Source of the DNA: CAZBGL01 sp964491375
GTDB lineage: Bacteria > Desulfobacterota > Deferrisomatia > Deferrisomatales > Deferrisomataceae
Direction of reading: 5' to 3'
Assembly: GCA_964491375.1 (NCBI GenBank)
Contig: CAZBGL010000183.1
Location: 1 to 9,964, forward strand
DNA: 9,964 nt
The number at the start of each line of letters is the position of its first letter. The first letter of the stretch is position 1. The position numbers and the translations under genes are program-made. Below, piece after piece: positions 6,903-9,964 of the stretch. The notes under the pieces are model-generated. The model saw only the letters and a list, made by a program, of their open reading frames with translations, did no database searches and was not told the origin of the DNA.

Positions 6903-8398
6903 GCGGCCCGCTCCCGTTCCGCCAGGGCCCGACGGGCCTCGTGGCGGTCGTCAAAGGGGATCACGCGCTCACCCAGGGTCTGGGTGGTTTCATGGCCTTT
7001 TCCCGCGATCACCACGGCGTCCCCAGAGCGGGCCGCTGCAACGGCCCACCGGATGGCCTCGGCCCGGTCCGGCACCCGGGCGTAGGTGCGGTCCGCAGCC
7101 GCGAGCTCCGCCGGGTGTCGAGCCCGGGTCCAGCCCGCGGGCAGTCCCGCTTCGATCTGGTCCATGATGTGTTCCGTGGGCTCGGACCGGGAGTTGTCGG
7201 CCGTGAGCACCACCGCGTGGGCATGCTGGGCTGCGGCCCGGGCCATGAGCGGGCGCTTCCCGGGGTCCCGGTCGCCCCCGCACCCGAACACCACGATGAC
7301 CCGATGCGGAGTCACGGTCGCCACGGTCTCCAGCACTCGGTCGAGGGCGTCGGGGGTGTGGGCGTAGTCCACGTACACCGCGAACCCCAGCGTGTTGGGG
7401 ATCACCTCGAGCCGGCCGGGCACTCGGGGGGCGTCGGCCAGGTGGCCGGCCGCGTCGAGTGGGTCGAGGCCGAGGCAGGCGGCCACGGCCAAGGCGCAGG
7501 CCGCGTTCAGAGCGTTGAACCGTCCTGGGAGGGGGAGCTCCGCCTCCACCTCCCCCCGGGGGGTGCATACCCGCCCCCGCAGCCCCGAGGGACCGGCCTC
7601 CTCCACCCGGAACCGGATCTCCCCGGCGTGCAGGCCGTAGGGCACGGCCCGCGACCCCAGCTCGTCCAGGAGGCGCCTGCCGTAGGGGTCGTCCGCGTTC
7701 ACCGCCGCAGGCGCGTCGTGCGCGTAGCGCGCGAACAGGAGCCTCTTGGCCTGGAAGTACGCCTCCATGGTGCGGTGGTAGTCCAGGTGGTCCTGGGAGA
7801 GGCCGGTGAACGCTGCGCACGCCCACCGGCACCCTTCCACCCGTTGCCGGCTCAGGGCGTGGGAGCTCACCTCGACCACGGCCGCCTTGGCCCCCTCGCG
7901 CACCAGGCGCGCCAGGCTCCGCTGGAGCAAGGGTGCGTCGGGCGTGGTGAGCGGGGCGGGCATCTCCCCGGAAGGGAAGGCGTATCCCACCGTGCCGATC
8001 CTGCCGGTCAGCCATCCGGCGCGCTCGAGCAGGTGCTGGACCAGGAAGGCCGTGGTGGTCTTCCCGTTGGTACCGGTGATCCCCACCAGCCGGAGCCGCC
8101 GGGAGGGATGCCCCCAGAAGGCGTCTGCCGCCCGGCCCAGCGCCCGTTCCGGATCGGCCACGCGCACGCGCACCGCTCCCGGGGCGGGCACGTCCCGAGA
8201 GATCAAGCAGGCCACGGCCCCGGCCTCCACGGCGGCGCGGACGTAGGCGTGGCCGTCGGTGCGGCTCCCCGGCACCGCGGCGAACAACGCGCCCGGGACC
8301 ACCCGGCGCGAGTCGCACTCCACCGCTGTCACCTCGGGGTCTCCCGGGTCCAGGCGCTCGGCCTCGGGAAGGTGTGCCAGCAGTTCGGATAGTTTCAC
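6899..8398 (-). CDS. murE: UDP-MurNAc-L-Ala-D-Glu:meso-diaminopimelate ligase MurE
   Basis: Cytoplasmic ATP-dependent ligase that adds the third stem-peptide residue. The product has 499 residues, close to E. coli MurE. The start is GTG at 8398, preceded by GGAGG with a 4-base spacer; it yields MKLSELLAHL, a normal MurE N-terminus. The open frame continues upstream but there it overlaps ftsI in another frame. Visible motifs: ATP P-loop GTNGKTT at 109-115, substrate motif LTTPD at 150-154, SSHAL at 178-182, probable carbamylated lysine K218 in QAKRLLF, NADD at 234-237, DYAHTPDAL at 344-352, FGCGGDRDPGKRP at 371-383, and GKGHE at 466-470. The GKGHE motif and the arginine of DNxR at 401-404 favour meso-DAP over lysine. 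The DNxR motif reads DNSR instead of the usual DNPR (see findings). The stop codon overlaps the murF start (ATGA). Confidence 0.97.
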   Translation of the reverse strand: MKLSELLAHLPEAERLDPGDPEVTAVECDSRRVVPGALFAAVPGSRTDGHAYVRAAVEAGAVACLISRDVPAPGAVRVRVADPERALGRAADAFWGHPSRRLRLVGITGTNGKTTTAFLVQHLLERAGWLTGRIGTVGYAFPSGEMPAPLTTPDAPLLQRSLARLVREGAKAAVVEVSSHALSRQRVEGCRWACAAFTGLSQDHLDYHRTMEAYFQAKRLLFARYAHDAPAAVNADDPYGRRLLDELGSRAVPYGLHAGEIRFRVEEAGPSGLRGRVCTPRGEVEAELPLPGRFNALNAACALAVAACLGLDPLDAAGHLADAPRVPGRLEVIPNTLGFAVYVDYAHTPDALDRVLETVATVTPHRVIVVFGCGGDRDPGKRPLMARAAAQHAHAVVLTADNSRSEPTEHIMDQIEAGLPAGWTRARHPAELAAADRTYARVPDRAEAIRWAVAAARSGDAVVIAGKGHETTQTLGERVIPFDDRHEARRALAERERAA

Positions 8399-8402
8399 GT
8401 CT

Positions 8403-8407
8403 CCTCC
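8403..8407 (-). promoter_or_regulatory. Ribosome binding site for murE
   Basis: GGAGG lies 4 bases before the murE GTG at 8398, inside the 19-base ftsI-murE spacer. It decides the start, because the murE frame stays open far upstream into the ftsI region. Confidence 0.65.
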
Positions 8408-8417
8408 CGGGTCCCGG

Positions 8418-9964
8418 TCACCACGGCGGGCGGAACACCACGGAACACACCGCGCCCGGACGCAAGGGGGTTCCGGCCGGCGGATCCTGGTCGGTTGCCC
8501 AGCCGGTTCCCAGGAGCTTGATCTCCAGCCCGGGGGCGGCGGCCTCCAGCCGGCGCAGCGCGTCCCGCATGGAAAGCCCCCGAAGGTCCGGCATGGTGCC
8601 GGGCTCGTCCGGGCTCCGAGCCGGAAGGGGGATCCGGGCCACGGCCCGGGGCACGGATGGTTCGGTGTCGGGAGGCACCCGGAGATAGGCCAGGACCCGG
8701 CGGGCGATCTCCCGAAACGCAGGCCCCGCCACGATCCCGCCGTACCGTGGTCCCTTCCGCGGCTCGTCCACCACCACGAGGACGACCACCCGCGGCCGCC
8801 CTGCGGGCACGTACCCCACGAAGCTGGCCACAACCCGCCGGCGGTCGTAACCGCCGCGCTCGGGGTCCACCTTCCAGGCGGTGCCCGTTTTCCCGGCCAC
8901 CCGGTACCCGGGCACGGCGGCGAGGGGAGCGGTGCCCTGGGCGGTGGGCACCCGTTCGAGCAAGCCGGTGAGCACACGCGCGGTTCGTGGCGACACGGCC
9001 CGGCCGGCCGGCCGGGGTTCGAACCGCTCCACCACCCGGCCCGAGGCGTCCCGGATCTCGCGCACGAGCCGCAGCTCCATGCGGAGGCCTCCGTTGGCCA
9101 GGGCGGCGAACGCCCCGGCCACCTGGAGGGCCGTGGCCCCGATGCCCTGGCCGTAAGCCAGGGTCTTGGGGGTCATGAGGGACCACCGGCCCGGCTCGGG
9201 CAGAAGGCCGGGGGATTCGCCCGGAAGCTCCACGCCGGTGCGCTGCCCGAACCCGAAGGCCCGAAGCCCCCGGTACAGCTCCACCGGATCGATCCGCTCC
9301 GAGAGCTTGGCCACACCGATGTTGCTCGACACCTGGAGCACCTCGGCCACGGTGAGCCATCCGTGGGGCTTGTGGTCGTGGATCGTTCGGCCGTGGACCC
9401 GCCAGCGGCCGTTCTCACAGAAGACGCGGTCCCCGGGCCGGACCAGCCCCCGGTCCAAGAGGATGCCGAGGAACACGGCCTTCAGTGTGCTCCCGGGCTC
9501 GAACACGTCCACGGCCGCGCGCGGCTTGCGATCCTCCTCGCGGGACCGTCGGAACGCATTGGGATTGAACGCCGGGACCTGAGCCAGGGCGAGGATCTCC
9601 CCGGTCGCCGGATCCACCACCACGGCCATGCCCCCCTTGGCCCGGGTCTGCTCCACCGCCCGGGAGAGCTCCTCCTCGGCGATGTGCTGGATCGTCTCAT
9701 CCAGCGTGAGCACCAGGCTACCGCCCCGCGCCGCGTCGGGATCGGGTGCGTCGGGCAGGAGGAGCCGCCCCCGGGCGTCCTGGAACGCCACGACCCGGCG
9801 GGGCCGCCCCCGCAGGAGCCCGTCGAAGCGGTGCTCGACGCCCCCGAGCCCCCGCCCGTCCACGCCCACGAACCCCAGCACCTGGCCCGCCAGGGAGCGT
9901 TTGGGATAGTAGCGCTGGGGTTCGGGCACGATGCCCACGCCCGGAAGACCGAGGCTGCGCAAGG
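8418..9964 (-). CDS. ftsI: Penicillin-binding protein 2/3 (septal transpeptidase FtsI) with C-terminal PASTA domain, 5' partial
   Basis: Class B penicillin-binding protein that cross-links septal peptidoglycan on the periplasmic side as the partner of FtsW. The first complete codon in the window is at 9962 and is internal to the gene; by comparison with E. coli FtsI about 150 N-terminal residues, including the membrane anchor, lie beyond the right edge. Numbering from that codon, residues 18-65 are the end of the dimerisation (pedestal) domain. The transpeptidase domain follows, with the catalytic SxxK box S158-T-L-K161, the SxN box S212-S-N214 and the KTGT box K358-T361. Residues 455-514 form one PASTA domain (MPDLRGLSMRDA ... 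DPPAGTPLRPG). A C-terminal PASTA domain is absent from E. coli FtsI but occurs in deltaproteobacterial FtsI and in the Gram-positive PBP2x/SpoVD group. It is followed after 19 bases by murE. Assignment as FtsI rather than another class B PBP rests on these motifs and on the dcw context. Confidence 0.96.
   Translation of the reverse strand, partial: LRSLGLPGVGIVPEPQRYYPKRSLAGQVLGFVGVDGRGLGGVEHRFDGLLRGRPRRVVAFQDARGRLLLPDAPDPDAARGGSLVLTLDETIQHIAEEELSRAVEQTRAKGGMAVVVDPATGEILALAQVPAFNPNAFRRSREEDRKPRAAVDVFEPGSTLKAVFLGILLDRGLVRPGDRVFCENGRWRVHGRTIHDHKPHGWLTVAEVLQVSSNIGVAKLSERIDPVELYRGLRAFGFGQRTGVELPGESPGLLPEPGRWSLMTPKTLAYGQGIGATALQVAGAFAALANGGLRMELRLVREIRDASGRVVERFEPRPAGRAVSPRTARVLTGLLERVPTAQGTAPLAAVPGYRVAGKTGTAWKVDPERGGYDRRRVVASFVGYVPAGRPRVVVLVVVDEPRKGPRYGGIVAGPAFREIARRVLAYLRVPPDTEPSVPRAVARIPLPARSPDEPGTMPDLRGLSMRDALRRLEAAAPGLEIKLLGTGWATDQDPPAGTPLRPGAVCSVVFRPPW

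Noticed and set aside
5748..7085. Plus-strand open frame of 445 codons opposite murF and the end of murE
   Set aside because: Shadow of conserved coding sequence on the other strand; low-complexity composition and no motif.
8399..8977. Possible N-terminal extension of MurE upstream of GTG 8398
   Set aside because: The frame is open but overlaps ftsI out of frame, the added sequence looks like an out-of-frame translation, and GTG 8398 has its own ribosome site and a normal MurE N-terminus.
8995..9015. GGCC/CCGG repeat tracts (also near 1219-1235)
   Set aside because: They fall in Arg, Pro, Ala and Gly codons of ftsI and murG and are explained by GC-rich codon use.
9958..9962. TTG near the right edge as a real ftsI start
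   Set aside because: The protein there begins inside the dimerisation domain without a membrane anchor, so the gene must continue beyond the window.
1..9964. Search for an undescribed system, mobile element, CRISPR array or RNA gene
   Set aside because: The window is filled almost end to end by eight conserved cell wall and division genes; nothing else has support in the sequence.

Overview
The window is a stretch of a bacterial dcw (division and cell wall) cluster. All eight genes lie on the minus strand, so they are transcribed from the right edge to the left edge. In transcription order they are ftsI (5' end outside the window), murE, murF, mraY, murD, ftsW, murG and murC (3' end outside the window). 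This is the classical dcw order. No tRNA, rRNA, mobile element, CRISPR array or phage gene was seen, and the plus strand holds only antisense reading frames created by the very high GC content (roughly 70% by eye, not counted).

Region by region: 8418-9964 encodes most of a class B penicillin-binding protein with a C-terminal PASTA domain. 5550-8398 holds the DAP-adding ligase MurE and the dipeptide-adding ligase MurF, joined by an ATGA overlap. 4472-5548 is the lipid I synthase MraY. 3118-4467 is the D-Glu ligase MurD. 2025-3128 is the SEDS glycosyltransferase FtsW. 964-2037 is the lipid II synthase MurG. 1-895 is the N-terminal two thirds of the L-Ala ligase MurC. Six of the seven junctions lie between a 13-base overlap and a 19-base gap. 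The exception is a 68-base gap between murG and murC, which contains a GC-rich inverted repeat.

Together the genes run the peptidoglycan precursor pathway. MurC, MurD, MurE and MurF build UDP-MurNAc-pentapeptide in the cytoplasm, MraY moves it to undecaprenyl phosphate, MurG adds GlcNAc, and FtsW and FtsI polymerise and cross-link lipid II at the division septum. The GKGHE motif and the DNxR motif of MurE suggest meso-diaminopimelate as the third stem residue, hence a Gram-negative type wall.

The organism is probably a GC-rich member of the former Deltaproteobacteria (Desulfobacterota or relatives). This is an inference from the gene order, the MurC N-terminus, the E. coli-like MraY and the PASTA domain on FtsI; the sequence alone cannot settle it. 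The region is conserved core metabolism and I found no undescribed system. The second-look items are sequence details: a DNSR variant of the MurE motif, an unusual MurF loop, two plausible ftsW starts, the murG-murC spacer, and heavy use of GTG starts.
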